A DNA stretch of 64,000 nt from Amorphoplanes digitatis. GTDB taxonomy: Bacteria > Actinomycetota > Actinomycetes > Mycobacteriales > Micromonosporaceae. Positions 24,914 through 33,270 of the stretch are shown piece after piece. A model generated the notes under the pieces. The model had not been told where the DNA came from, did not search any database, and saw only the letters and a list, made by a program, of their open reading frames with translations. The position numbers were made by a program, and so were the translations under genes. Each line of letters starts with the position of its first letter. Position 1 is the stretch's first letter. Where the stretch lies: contig NZ_JACHNH010000001.1 of assembly GCF_014205335.1 (NCBI RefSeq), positions 7,496,501 to 7,560,500 of the forward strand, in the 5' to 3' direction.

Positions 24914-25597
24914 ATGGAGCGCAGCGTGCTGGTTACGGGTGGGGTTGGCGGGCTCGGTGAGGCCGTCGTCGAGATACTGCGGGATCAGAACTGGCGGGTC
25001 GTGGCTCCCGTCCGGGCCGGCGCGGTCGGCCGGCTCGCCAAGGGCGCCGTCGGGATCGAGGCCGACCTGAGCGTGCCCGCGGACGTGCGGGCGGCCGTTG
25101 CCCTCGCGGCGGGTGAGCCGGACGCGCCGCTGCGCGCCGTGGTCAACCTGGTCGGCGGGTACGCGGGCGGCGGCCTCGTGCACGAGACGGCGATCGAGGA
25201 CTTCGAGGCGGTCATCCGGGCGAACCTGCGCCCGACCTACCTGGTGACGGCGGCGGCGCTGCCGCATCTGGTTGACGCCGGCGGCGGCTCGGTGGTGTGC
25301 GTCTCGTCCCGCGCGGCCGTGGCCCCGTTCGCCGGCGCGGCCGGTTACGCGACCGCCAAGGCCGCGGTGCTGGCCTTCGCCAACGCCGTCGCGGTCGAGT
25401 ACCGAAAGAGCGGTGTGCGTTGCAACACAGTGCTGCCGAGCGTGATCGATACCCCCGCAAACCGGGCCGGGCAGCCGGACGCGGACTTCTCGCGCTGGGT
25501 CGCGCCGGCCGACATCGCCCAGGTGATCGCCTTCCTGGCCGGCGACGGATCGAAGCCGACGAGCGGCGCGACGGTACCCGTCTACGGCCGAGCGTGA
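24914..25597 (+). CDS. Short-chain dehydrogenase/reductase
   Basis: A 227-residue classical-type SDR. The N-terminal Rossmann motif is TGGVGGLGEAV, and the catalytic segment shows CVSSRAAVAP with the Tyr/Lys pair in GYATAKAAVLAFANA. The usual YxxxK is present as Y-A-T-A-K. The substrate is unknown. It converges on the kinase-like gene with a 7-base gap. Confidence 0.85.
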   Translation: MERSVLVTGGVGGLGEAVVEILRDQNWRVVAPVRAGAVGRLAKGAVGIEADLSVPADVRAAVALAAGEPDAPLRAVVNLVGGYAGGGLVHETAIEDFEAVIRANLRPTYLVTAAALPHLVDAGGGSVVCVSSRAAVAPFAGAAGYATAKAAVLAFANAVAVEYRKSGVRCNTVLPSVIDTPANRAGQPDADFSRWVAPADIAQVIAFLAGDGSKPTSGATVPVYGRA

Positions 25598-25604
25598 GCG
25601 GGCG

Positions 25605-26414
25605 TCAGAAGCCCTCGGCCAGCTGGTAGGTCAGCGCCGACGCCGCCGCGAGCGTCGCGCCGGCCAGGAGCAGCATGCGGCCGTGTGACACGAGCGCCGC
25701 GGCCGGACCGCGGCGCCCGACGGGTACCCGCGCCGTCGGGACCGCAACGGCCGGCGGCGGCGTGGTCAGGTAGCCGATCAGGGCCGCGCCCACCTCGGCC
25801 GGGGTGCCGTTCGCATCGATCACCACGAAGTCCGGGCGCTCCGGCAGCGCCTCGTAGGCGGCCGACGCCGCCCGCAGGTAGGCCATCTCCTCGTGGTCGT
25901 AGCCGCGCCGCTCGATCCGGTCGTACGCGATCGCCGGGTCGACCGCGAGCAGGAACGTCACGTCCGGCTTCGGGAAGACCCGGTAGGCGAGCCGGGCCCG
26001 GCGCTCGGCGCGGTTGAGCCGGCCGGGGCGGGGGGTCTTGGCGTGCGCGCGGATGCTGGCGTACTGGCAGACCGCGTACCTGTCCATGATCGAGATCTCG
26101 CCGGTGATCCGGCGGCGCAGAAGGGTCCGCAGGATGGCGAGCCAGCGCAGCACCGACTCGACGAAGAGCATGGCCCGGCGGCCGAGCAGATGCTCGCCGT
26201 CCATGCGGCCGAGGGCGACGGCGAGCCGGCCGAACCAGCGGCGTCCGCCGGCGTTGCGCCGGTAGGTCGCGGGCAGGCCGCGGGCGGCCAGCGCCGTCGC
26301 CAGCTGGTGCGCCTGGGTCGTCTTTCCGGACCCGTCGATGCCGACGAGCGCCACCGTGCGCAGACGGCCGCCGCCGGAACGGGACACCGGGAGGGAATCA
26401 AGGTCAGGGACCAT
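25605..26414 (-). CDS. Thymidylate kinase-like P-loop protein with C-terminal helix
   Basis: A 269-residue protein. The P-loop is GIDGSGKTT (about 23-31), followed by IMDRYAVCQYASIR (DR motif), FLLAVDPAIAYDRIERRG and the EALPERPDFVVIDAN strand of the dTMP-kinase fold. Beyond the kinase domain it has an extra tail with a hydrophobic helix (MLLLAGATLAAASALTY), which true Tmk enzymes lack and which could tether it to the membrane. It may phosphorylate another nucleotide-like substrate. ATG 26414 is taken because a TACCGT -10 box lies 8 bases upstream. Confidence 0.72.
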   Translation of the reverse strand: MVPDLDSLPVSRSGGGRLRTVALVGIDGSGKTTQAHQLATALAARGLPATYRRNAGGRRWFGRLAVALGRMDGEHLLGRRAMLFVESVLRWLAILRTLLRRRITGEISIMDRYAVCQYASIRAHAKTPRPGRLNRAERRARLAYRVFPKPDVTFLLAVDPAIAYDRIERRGYDHEEMAYLRAASAAYEALPERPDFVVIDANGTPAEVGAALIGYLTTPPPAVAVPTARVPVGRRGPAAALVSHGRMLLLAGATLAAASALTYQLAEGF

Positions 26415-26422
26415 ACCCACCA

Positions 26423-26428
26423 ACGGTA
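26423..26428 (-). promoter_or_regulatory. Leaderless -10 box TACCGT
   Basis: On the minus strand TACCGT ends 8 bases before ATG 26414. Confidence 0.5.
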
Positions 26429-26597
26429 CCTGTGGGAGTCACGGACGGTTCGGGCGTGGACGAGGCTGTCCGCGTACAAAATGGGGTCAAGCAGTTTATT
26501 TTGACCTTGGCACCGCGTGCTGCTCGGGGTGTGAGGGGTCGACCGCTCGGGTAGTCGCTGGAGTGGCAAACGCACACCGAGGACTCAGGGGGACCGC

Positions 26598-27182
26598 ATG
26601 CCGCACCGGGTGGATGAGGGCCTGGTCAACACGCTCAAACGGGTGGCCTCTGTCCTGAAGCAGGCGGAGATCCCGTTCGCGCTCGGCGGCAGCTTCGCGG
26701 TGTACGCGCACGGCGGCCACTCCAGCGACCACGACGTCGACTTTCTGATCCGCGAGAAGGACAAGCCGCGTGCGCTCGAGGAGCTGTCCGCGGTCGGCTT
26801 CGAGGTGCAGCAGCCGCCCGAGGACTGGCTGGTCAAGGTCTACGACGAGGGCCGGATGGTGGATCTGATCTACCGGCCGGTCGAGTCGCCGGTGACCGAC
26901 GCGACCCTGCGCGACACCGTGATGCGCCCCGTCGAGGCGATCAACATGCCCGTGCTCTCGGCGACCCAATTGATGATCCACAAGCTGCTCAGCTACACCC
27001 AGCATTACTGCGACTTCGCCACCGGACTGCCCGTCGCCCGCTCGCTGCGCGAGCAGATCGACTGGGACCGGGTACGCGCGGAGACCACGAGATCACCGTA
27101 CGCGGAGGCGTTCCTCGTCCTGCTGGACCGCCTCGACGTGGTCGCGTTGCCGGGGGACGCCGACCTGACAGTAGGGGGATGA
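26598..27182 (+). CDS. Nucleotidyltransferase-fold protein
   Basis: A 194-residue protein with the minimal nucleotidyltransferase signature. GGS (30-32) lies in PFALGGSFAVYAHGG, followed by the acidic residues D44, D46 and D48 in SSDHDVDFLI. The start follows AGGGGGA at a spacing of six. It heads a tight three-gene operon with a BON-domain protein and a calcineurin-like phosphoesterase. It resembles substrate-unknown relatives of antitoxin-type and aminoglycoside nucleotidyltransferases; no toxin partner of the HEPN type is adjacent. Confidence 0.72.
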   Translation: MPHRVDEGLVNTLKRVASVLKQAEIPFALGGSFAVYAHGGHSSDHDVDFLIREKDKPRALEELSAVGFEVQQPPEDWLVKVYDEGRMVDLIYRPVESPVTDATLRDTVMRPVEAINMPVLSATQLMIHKLLSYTQHYCDFATGLPVARSLREQIDWDRVRAETTRSPYAEAFLVLLDRLDVVALPGDADLTVGG

Positions 27183-27183
27183 G

Positions 27184-27438
27184 ATGGCACCACAGCTCGA
27201 CGAATACCTGGAGGCGGAGATCCAGCGCCTGCTCACCGAGAGCGGGGCGATCGCCGAACAGGGCATCACCCTGCAACGCCGCGAACACGTGCTGGTGCTC
27301 GGCGGCGAGGTGGAGAGCGCGCGGCGCCGCGACGAGATCTGCCGGCTGATCGCCACCAGCTTCCCGGACGTGGAGATCGCCTGCGACATCGGCATCATCC
27401 GCGCCGCGGCACCCACCGAGGTGGAGGAGATTTCATGA
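27184..27438 (+). CDS. Small BON-domain protein
   Basis: An 84-residue protein with one BON-like domain (ITLQRREHVLVLGGEVESARRRDEICRLI). These domains bind lipids or small ligands and are usually exported; this copy has no signal peptide and should be cytoplasmic. It starts one base after the nucleotidyltransferase stop and overlaps the phosphoesterase by 4 bases. Confidence 0.7.
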   Translation: MAPQLDEYLEAEIQRLLTESGAIAEQGITLQRREHVLVLGGEVESARRRDEICRLIATSFPDVEIACDIGIIRAAAPTEVEEIS

Positions 27439-28178
27439 TCCGGATCGCGGCGGTGGGCGACGTCCACGTGGACAAGGACGTGCTGGGCCGCTACCGGCCC
27501 GCGCTGGAGGAGTTGCCGGGTGTCGCCGACGCGCTGCTGATCGCCGGTGACCTGACCCGGCACGGCACGGTCGAGGAGGCCCAGTGCATGGCGACGGAGT
27601 TCGGTGACCTCGGCGTGCCGGTCATCGTCGTGCTCGGCAACCACGACCACCAGAGCGACCAGGAGGCTCAGGTCACCGACGTGCTGCGGGACGCGGGCAT
27701 GACCGTGCTCGAGGGCGACGGCACCGTGCTCGAACTGCACGGACACCGGCTCGGCATCGCCGGGGCCAAGGGCTTCGGCGGCGGCTTCGCCGGTGCCTGC
27801 GCGAGCTCGTTCGGCGAGCGGGAGATGAAGGACTTCGTCGGCACCACCGAGGCGAGCGCCGAGCGGCTCGGCGCCGCGCTGCGCGGACTCGACTGCGACG
27901 CGCTGGTGGCGCTGACCCACTACTCCCCCGTGCCGGAGACCCTGGCCGGTGAGCCGCTGGAGATCTATCCGTTCCTGGGCTCGTACCTGCTCGGGCAGGC
28001 CATCGACTCGGCGCCGACCGCGCTGGCCCTGCACGGGCACGCGCACCACGGCACCGAGCGGGGGCGCACGCCCGGCGGCGTGCCGGTCCGCAACGTGTCG
28101 CACCCCGTGATCAAGCAGGCGTACAACGTGTACCAACTGCTCTCCGGCGACGTCGATGCCGGCCTCGTGGCCGTCTGA
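27435..28178 (+). CDS. Calcineurin-like metallophosphoesterase
   Basis: A 247-residue enzyme with the full two-metal motif set: GDVHVDKD (D9, H11), AGDLTRHG, LGNHDHQ, LTHYSP and HGHAHHG. It probably hydrolyses a phosphodiester or phosphomonoester; the substrate is unknown. Four-base overlap with the BON gene makes it the third member of the operon. Nucleotidyl transfer by gene 1 and hydrolysis by gene 3 suggest opposing reactions, which is inference only. Confidence 0.82.
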   Translation: MIRIAAVGDVHVDKDVLGRYRPALEELPGVADALLIAGDLTRHGTVEEAQCMATEFGDLGVPVIVVLGNHDHQSDQEAQVTDVLRDAGMTVLEGDGTVLELHGHRLGIAGAKGFGGGFAGACASSFGEREMKDFVGTTEASAERLGAALRGLDCDALVALTHYSPVPETLAGEPLEIYPFLGSYLLGQAIDSAPTALALHGHAHHGTERGRTPGGVPVRNVSHPVIKQAYNVYQLLSGDVDAGLVAV

Positions 28179-28223
28179 TCCGGTCGAGGTTTTCGATTCG
28201 AGCGCCCGGGGTATCCGACCTGC

Positions 28224-28367
28224 ATGTCACTGTTGCTCTGGATCCTCGCAGTCATTCTCGTGGTCGCCGGCGTCCTCGCGCTCTTTCGGCGGCAGATTCT
28301 CTGGGGTGTCGTCCTGATTATCGTCGGGCTGCTTGTCGGTCCCGGCGGTGTCAGCATCTTCACCTGA
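28224..28367 (+). CDS. GPGG-motif small membrane protein
   Basis: A 47-residue protein with two hydrophobic helices (residues 2-20 and 25-40) joined by FRRQ. It ends GLLVGPGGVSIFT, the diagnostic motif of a small actinobacterial membrane-protein family. It is followed by a 15-bp hairpin. Function unknown. The ATG at 28224 is the only start that gives the family length. Confidence 0.82.
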   Translation: MSLLLWILAVILVVAGVLALFRRQILWGVVLIIVGLLVGPGGVSIFT

Positions 28368-28386
28368 TCGGTAGCCAAACACTCAC

Positions 28387-28420
28387 GACCCGGGGCCGCG
28401 CATTCGCGCGGCCCCGGGTC
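28387..28420. terminator. 15-bp hairpin terminator
   Basis: Perfect arms 28387-28401 and 28406-28420 with an ATTC loop, placed 20 bases after the small membrane protein gene. Confidence 0.8.
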
Positions 28421-28521
28421 TCTGCGTGTAGCGGAGCGCACACGACGTGCGTTGTCCCACATCGGACCTATGGCTCAATCCTCTGCGTCCTGTTCCCGAC
28501 ATTTCGCGAGGGTGTGACGCA

Positions 28522-29448
28522 GTGGCCGAGGTCCATCACTTCACCTACGGAGCATTCAATCCGGTCGCGGCCTACCTGGTCGCGGTCCTCGGCTCCTTCC
28601 TCGGACTGCTGTCCACCGGCCGTGCCCGCAGCGCCCGCTCCCGCGGCCGCCGCAACCGCTGGTTGATCATCGCCGCGTTCGCGATCGGCGGTGCGGCCAT
28701 CTGGCTCATGCACTTCACCGCGATGCTGGGCTTCGACGTGCCCGAGAGCCCGGTGCGCTACAACCCGCTGCTCACCATGGTCAGCCTCGGGCTGGCGGTG
28801 GTCGCCGTCGGCCTCGGCCTGCTGGTGGTCGGCCACGGCCGGCGCAGCGTCGTGAAGACCATGATCGCCGGCGTCCTGACCGGCGCCGGGGTGCTGGCGA
28901 TGCACTACACCGGCATGATCGGCCTGCACGTGTCCGGCCGGATCCATTTCGACCCCCCGCTGGTCGCCGCCTCCGGCGTCATCGCCGTCGCCGCGTCCAC
29001 CGCCGCGCTGTGGTTCGCCGTCTCGGTACGCGGCTGGCGCCCGATGATCGGCGCCGCCTCGATCATGGGCCTGGCCGTCTGCGGGATGCACTACACCGGC
29101 ATGGCCGCCATGTCAGTCGAACTCAGCACCAAGGTGTCCACCTCGGTGAGCGGCATCCGGCCACTGCTGATGATCGTGCCGATCACCCTGATCAGCGCGG
29201 CCACGATCCTCGGCGTCGCGCTCAGCGCGCTACAGGCGATGACCGAGGAGGAGTTCACCGAGGGCGACGGCAAGCCGCACCGCGGCATGCACGCCGAGAA
29301 CCCCTGGTCGCTCAAGCAGGCGTCGATGTCGGCGATGCGGCGGGCGCCCGGCAGCCGCCCGTCGCCGGGCGTGCGGCCCTCGCCGCGGCCGGTTCCGCCG
29401 CGGGCCAAGCCGCTGACGGACGAACCTTTGCTCGACGTGCCTTCCTGA
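28522..29448 (+). CDS. MHYT-domain integral membrane sensor
   Basis: A 308-residue protein with about seven helices and three MHYT-type motifs (WLMHFTAMLGF, AMHYTGMIGL, GMHYTGMAAM). The His and Met residues are thought to bind a metal, perhaps copper, and sense O2, CO or NO. No GGDEF, EAL or kinase output domain is attached; the cytoplasmic tail (about 240-308) is proline-rich and disordered. The GTG at 28522 follows GAGGG. Confidence 0.85.
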   Translation: MAEVHHFTYGAFNPVAAYLVAVLGSFLGLLSTGRARSARSRGRRNRWLIIAAFAIGGAAIWLMHFTAMLGFDVPESPVRYNPLLTMVSLGLAVVAVGLGLLVVGHGRRSVVKTMIAGVLTGAGVLAMHYTGMIGLHVSGRIHFDPPLVAASGVIAVAASTAALWFAVSVRGWRPMIGAASIMGLAVCGMHYTGMAAMSVELSTKVSTSVSGIRPLLMIVPITLISAATILGVALSALQAMTEEEFTEGDGKPHRGMHAENPWSLKQASMSAMRRAPGSRPSPGVRPSPRPVPPRAKPLTDEPLLDVPS

Positions 29449-29490
29449 CCGGCGCACACGGAGCGCCTCCGTCCGGTATACCTGTTCGGC

Positions 29491-30210
29491 ATGGCGCCAA
29501 GGATGCTGCTGACGATGCCGTTGCACGCGATCACCGAGGTCTACGGCGAGGCCGGGCTCCGCGAACGGTTCGCCCTCGAGCTCCAGGAGCTGCCGCCCGC
29601 CGACCGGCGGCAGCTCGAGGAGGCGCTGGAGCTGGCGGCCCGGCTGCACGCCGAGGACCGCCGCGTCCGGGAGCCGTACCTCAACCACCTGCTGCGGGTG
29701 GCGATCCGGATCATGAGGTATTACGGGATCCACGACGTGGACGTGCTGACGGCGGCGTTGCTGCACGACGCCGTCGAGGACCACCCGGCGGAGCTGGCCG
29801 GCCTGCCCGCGTCGCTCGGGCACCAGGTGCTGACGGACGCCGCCGTCGCCGAGCTGGCCCGCCGGTTCAACCCCCGGACGGCCGAGCTGGTGCGCTCGGT
29901 CACCAACCCGGAGTACGACCCCGAGTACGACCGGCACGAGCAGTACCGGGCGCACGTCGCGGACAGCCTCGAGCGCGACCCGTGGGCCCGGGTCATCAAG
30001 GTTTCCGACTTCACCGACAACGGCGTCGGGGTCATTCACACCACATACGACAAGGCCCGCAGCTCCGCGATCAAGTACCGGCCGCTGGTGCCGAAGCTGC
30101 GCGAGCTGGTCGGACGCCCGGACACCCCGCTCTCGGTCGCCGCCAAGGACCACATCCTGGACCAGCTCGATTTAGCAGAGGAGCGGTTCGCCGCGATTCT
30201 CGACGGATAG
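29491..30210 (+). CDS. HD-domain hydrolase related to RelA/SpoT hydrolases
   Basis: A 239-residue protein with the HD metal site: H66 in YLNHLLRV, H92-D93 in LLHDAVED, and a distal Asp in IKVSDFTDN. The arrangement resembles the (p)ppGpp hydrolase domain of SpoT and small alarmone hydrolases. No synthetase, TGS or ACT domain is present. Other nucleotide substrates are possible. TATACC 8 bases before the ATG could allow leaderless expression. Confidence 0.72.
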   Translation: MAPRMLLTMPLHAITEVYGEAGLRERFALELQELPPADRRQLEEALELAARLHAEDRRVREPYLNHLLRVAIRIMRYYGIHDVDVLTAALLHDAVEDHPAELAGLPASLGHQVLTDAAVAELARRFNPRTAELVRSVTNPEYDPEYDRHEQYRAHVADSLERDPWARVIKVSDFTDNGVGVIHTTYDKARSSAIKYRPLVPKLRELVGRPDTPLSVAAKDHILDQLDLAEERFAAILDG

Positions 30211-30216
30211 CGCGAC

Positions 30217-30222
30217 TAGCCT
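30217..30222 (+). promoter_or_regulatory. Leaderless -10 box TAGCCT
   Basis: TAGCCT ends 7 bases before ATG 30230, directly after the HD-hydrolase stop. Confidence 0.55.
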
Positions 30223-30229
30223 GGGTGCC

Positions 30230-31861
30230 ATGCCGTCCCGTACAGACAACTGGTGGCGCAGCGCCGTCATCTACCAGATCTATCCGCGCTCGTTCGCCGA
30301 CAGCAACGGCGACGGGATGGGCGATCTGCCGGGCATCACGGCACGCCTGAGCGACCTCCGCCACCTCGGCGTCGACGCCGTCTGGCTCTCGCCGTTCTAC
30401 CCGTCGCCGCAGCACGACGCCGGGTACGACGTTGCCGACTACCGCGCCGTCGATCCGCTCTTCGGCGACCTCGGCGACGCCGACAAGATGATCAGCGAGG
30501 CTCACGCGCTCGGGCTCAAGGTCATCATCGACCTGGTGCCCAACCACACCTCGAACGAGCACGCCTGGTTCACCGCCGCGCTGGCCGCCGGACCGGGCAG
30601 CCCCGAGCGGGAGGCATACATCTTCCGCGACGGGCGCGGGCCGGACGGCAGCGAGCCGCCCAACGACTGGCACAGCGTCTTCGGCGGCCCGGCGTGGGAG
30701 CGCGTCCCCGACGGCCAGTGGTACCTGCACCTGTTCGACGTCTCCCAGCCCGACCTCAACTGGGGCAGCGGGAAGGTCCGCGCCGAGTTCGAGGCGATCC
30801 TGCGCTTCTGGCTCGACCGCGGCGTCGACGGCTTCCGGGTCGACGTGGCGCACGGCCTGATCAAGGACGCCACCCTGGCCGACTGGCAGTACGCCGGCGT
30901 GATCCTCGGCGGGCTCGCGCCCGAGGGCGCCCCGCCGCCGCCGATGTGGGACCAGGACGGCGTGCACGAGGTCTACCAGCGGTGGCGCACGGTCCTCGAC
31001 GAGTACCCCGGCGAGCGCATCCTGGTGGCCGAGGCCTGGGTGCAGCCGGCCGAGCGGCTGGCCCGCTACGTACGCCCGGACGAGATGCACCAGGCCTTCA
31101 ACTTCGAATACCTGGACGCGCCCTGGTCCGCCGACCCGCTGCGCCGGATCATCGGCTCCACCATGGCCGCGAACGCCGCGGTCGGCGCGCCCACCACCTG
31201 GGTGCTCTCCAACCACGACGTGGTGCGGCACGCGACCCGGCTGGGCTACCCGGTCGGTGAGCCGCGCCGGCACGGCATCGGCGCCGGCGACCCGCAGCCC
31301 GACGCCGGCCTGGGGCTGCGCCGGGCCCGGGCGGCCACGCTACAGATGCTCGGACTGCCCGGCTCCGCGTACCTCTACCAGGGCGAGGAGCTGGGGCTGC
31401 CCGAGGCGACCGAGATTCCGGACGAGTTCCGGCAGGATCCGGCCTGGGAGCGGTCGGGGCACGCCGAGCGCGGTCGCGACGGCTGCCGGGTGCCGATCCC
31501 GTGGGAGGCCGACGCGCCCTCGTACGGCTTCGGCCCGTCGGACGCGAGCTGGCTGCCGCAGCCTGCGACCTGGGCCGAGTACGCCCTGGACCGCCAGCGG
31601 GACGTCGCCGGCTCCACCTACGAGCTGTACCGCTCCGCGCTGCGCCTGCGTGCCGGGCACGGCCTCGGCGCCGGGGCGCTGACCTGGGTGGACACCCCGG
31701 CCGACGTGCTGGCGTACCGCAACGGCGACCTGCTGGTGTTGACCAACTACGGCACCGCGCCGGCCGAGCTGCCGCTCAACGCCCGGGTCCAGCTCTCCAG
31801 CGAGCCGCTGGCCGCCGACGGTCGCGTACCGCAGGACGTCACGGTGTGGGCGCGGGTCTGA
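30230..31861 (+). CDS. GH13 alpha-glucosidase / oligo-1,6-glucosidase
   Basis: A 543-residue cytoplasmic glycoside hydrolase of family 13. Conserved regions are IIDLVPNHTS, GFRVDVAH (nucleophile D205), VAEAW (acid/base E268) and LSNHDVVRH (D330). WWRSAVIYQIYPRSFADSNG is the usual start of alpha-glucosidases, and no signal peptide is present. It hydrolyses alpha-glucosidic oligosaccharides after uptake. The last 23 bases overlap the convergent MFS gene. Confidence 0.9.
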   Translation: MPSRTDNWWRSAVIYQIYPRSFADSNGDGMGDLPGITARLSDLRHLGVDAVWLSPFYPSPQHDAGYDVADYRAVDPLFGDLGDADKMISEAHALGLKVIIDLVPNHTSNEHAWFTAALAAGPGSPEREAYIFRDGRGPDGSEPPNDWHSVFGGPAWERVPDGQWYLHLFDVSQPDLNWGSGKVRAEFEAILRFWLDRGVDGFRVDVAHGLIKDATLADWQYAGVILGGLAPEGAPPPPMWDQDGVHEVYQRWRTVLDEYPGERILVAEAWVQPAERLARYVRPDEMHQAFNFEYLDAPWSADPLRRIIGSTMAANAAVGAPTTWVLSNHDVVRHATRLGYPVGEPRRHGIGAGDPQPDAGLGLRRARAATLQMLGLPGSAYLYQGEELGLPEATEIPDEFRQDPAWERSGHAERGRDGCRVPIPWEADAPSYGFGPSDASWLPQPATWAEYALDRQRDVAGSTYELYRSALRLRAGHGLGAGALTWVDTPADVLAYRNGDLLVLTNYGTAPAELPLNARVQLSSEPLAADGRVPQDVTVWARV

Positions 31862-33257
31862 TCCTCGCCTCCGCCTCCTGCTCCGCCCGGTAGGTGGCCA
31901 GGGCGGCGTGGGTGTCCGCCATGTCCCGGGCCACCGTCCGGCTGGCCAGCCAGTACATGACGCCGGTCGGCACGAAGAAGAACTGGAACGCGGCCAGGCC
32001 GACTGCGTAGTTCAGCGGTGGCGGGAAGGCGCCGGACAGGCCCCGGAACGCCACCGCGATCAGCACGTTGCCGCCGGCCCGGCCGAAGCCGTTTACCAGG
32101 TTGCCGAGGCTGTAGACGGTGCCGCGATGCTCCGGCGGGTTCACGTCCGCGATGAGCGCGAACCAGTTCGGCGAGTTCGCCGAGGTCAGCGCGAGGGCGA
32201 AGATGGCGGTGGCCAGGCTGAGCCCGACGGTCGGCTCGGTGTAGACGTTGCGCAGGATCGCGCCCACCACGGCACCCGTACTGCCACCGTCCGGCACGTC
32301 GATGTGGAACGGCACGAAGAACAGCACCACGTAGAACGGCACCGCGGCCAGGACGCCGACGGCCGCGACCAGGGCCCGGCCCCGGGGCGTGCGGCGTTGC
32401 AGCCGGTCGCCGACGAGGCCGCCGAGGATCGACAGCGCGCCGCCGAGCTGGAACATCGTGGCGAAGACGCTGCCCACGATCACCGCGGTCGGCGCCGAGT
32501 AGCCCTGGTCCTCGGCGCGGGCCCGGAACAGCACCGGCAGCCAGACCAGCGAGCCGAAGGCCACCTGCGCGGAGAAGCCCTGGAGGATCAGCCAGACGTT
32601 GGTGCGCCGGGCCAGGATCCGCGGCAGGTCGTCGCGGTGGATCCGCTCCTCGTAGTGCACGCCCCGCAGCTCCGGCTGGCTGTCGCCGCGCGGGACGTCG
32701 TAGGTCAGCAGGTAGGCCAGGGTGGCGATCAGGCCCGCAACGGCGACGACCAGGAACGGCCGCCGCCAGTCGGTCGAGCCGAGCAGGCCGCCGATCAACG
32801 TCCCGGCGAGCGTGCCGATGCCCTGCGACAGCCCCCAGAAGCTCATCACCAGGCCACGGCGGCGCGGCGAGATCAGGTCGCTGACCACGGAGAAGCTGAC
32901 GCTGGCCACGCCGCCCAGGCCGATCGCCGCGAGCACCTGCGACAGCAGGAACGACGAGTAGCTGCCGGCCAGGCCTGACCAGGCGGTGCCCAGGACCCAG
33001 ATCACCGTGCCGGCGATCAGCACCGGCTTGCGGTTGGTGCGGTCGCCCGCGTACGCCCAGCCGATCGCCGCCACCGCGCTGATCAGGAACATCACCGTGG
33101 TGGCAAGCGCGATCCGCCCCTCGCCGACGCCGAGCTCCTTGCCGATGTCGCGGTACAGCGGCGGGACGAGGCCGATCGCGACGTTGTCCAGGGACGCGAG
33201 GATGACGAAGACGACAACGCTGTACGCGCGATGTGCCGGTCCTCCCCGCAAGCTCAC
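31839..33257 (-). CDS. MFS transporter, 12 helices
   Basis: A 472-residue carrier of the MFS_1 superfamily. The loop 2-3 motif is GWAYAGDRTNRKP, followed by the SDLISPRRRGLVMSFWGLSQ segment and two six-helix halves split by a charged loop near residue 215. The GTG start lies 10 bases after the xylB stop, so it may be read with xylAB. It also has its own leaderless TAACCT box overlapping the xylB stop. Sugar uptake would fit the neighbourhood, but the sequence alone does not fix the substrate. Confidence 0.8.
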   Translation of the reverse strand: MSLRGGPAHRAYSVVVFVILASLDNVAIGLVPPLYRDIGKELGVGEGRIALATTVMFLISAVAAIGWAYAGDRTNRKPVLIAGTVIWVLGTAWSGLAGSYSSFLLSQVLAAIGLGGVASVSFSVVSDLISPRRRGLVMSFWGLSQGIGTLAGTLIGGLLGSTDWRRPFLVVAVAGLIATLAYLLTYDVPRGDSQPELRGVHYEERIHRDDLPRILARRTNVWLILQGFSAQVAFGSLVWLPVLFRARAEDQGYSAPTAVIVGSVFATMFQLGGALSILGGLVGDRLQRRTPRGRALVAAVGVLAAVPFYVVLFFVPFHIDVPDGGSTGAVVGAILRNVYTEPTVGLSLATAIFALALTSANSPNWFALIADVNPPEHRGTVYSLGNLVNGFGRAGGNVLIAVAFRGLSGAFPPPLNYAVGLAAFQFFFVPTGVMYWLASRTVARDMADTHAALATYRAEQEAEARIRPAPTP

Positions 33258-33264
33258 GCGGACG

Positions 33265-33270
33265 AGGTTA
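33265..33270 (-). promoter_or_regulatory. Leaderless -10 box TAACCT overlapping the xylB stop
   Basis: On the minus strand TAACCT ends 7 bases before GTG 33257. Its TAA is the xylB stop codon. Confidence 0.5.

Noticed and set aside
26598-27182. Toxin-antitoxin (MNT/HEPN) module
   Set aside because: The nucleotidyltransferase is larger than MNT antitoxins, and no HEPN partner with an RX4-6H motif is adjacent.
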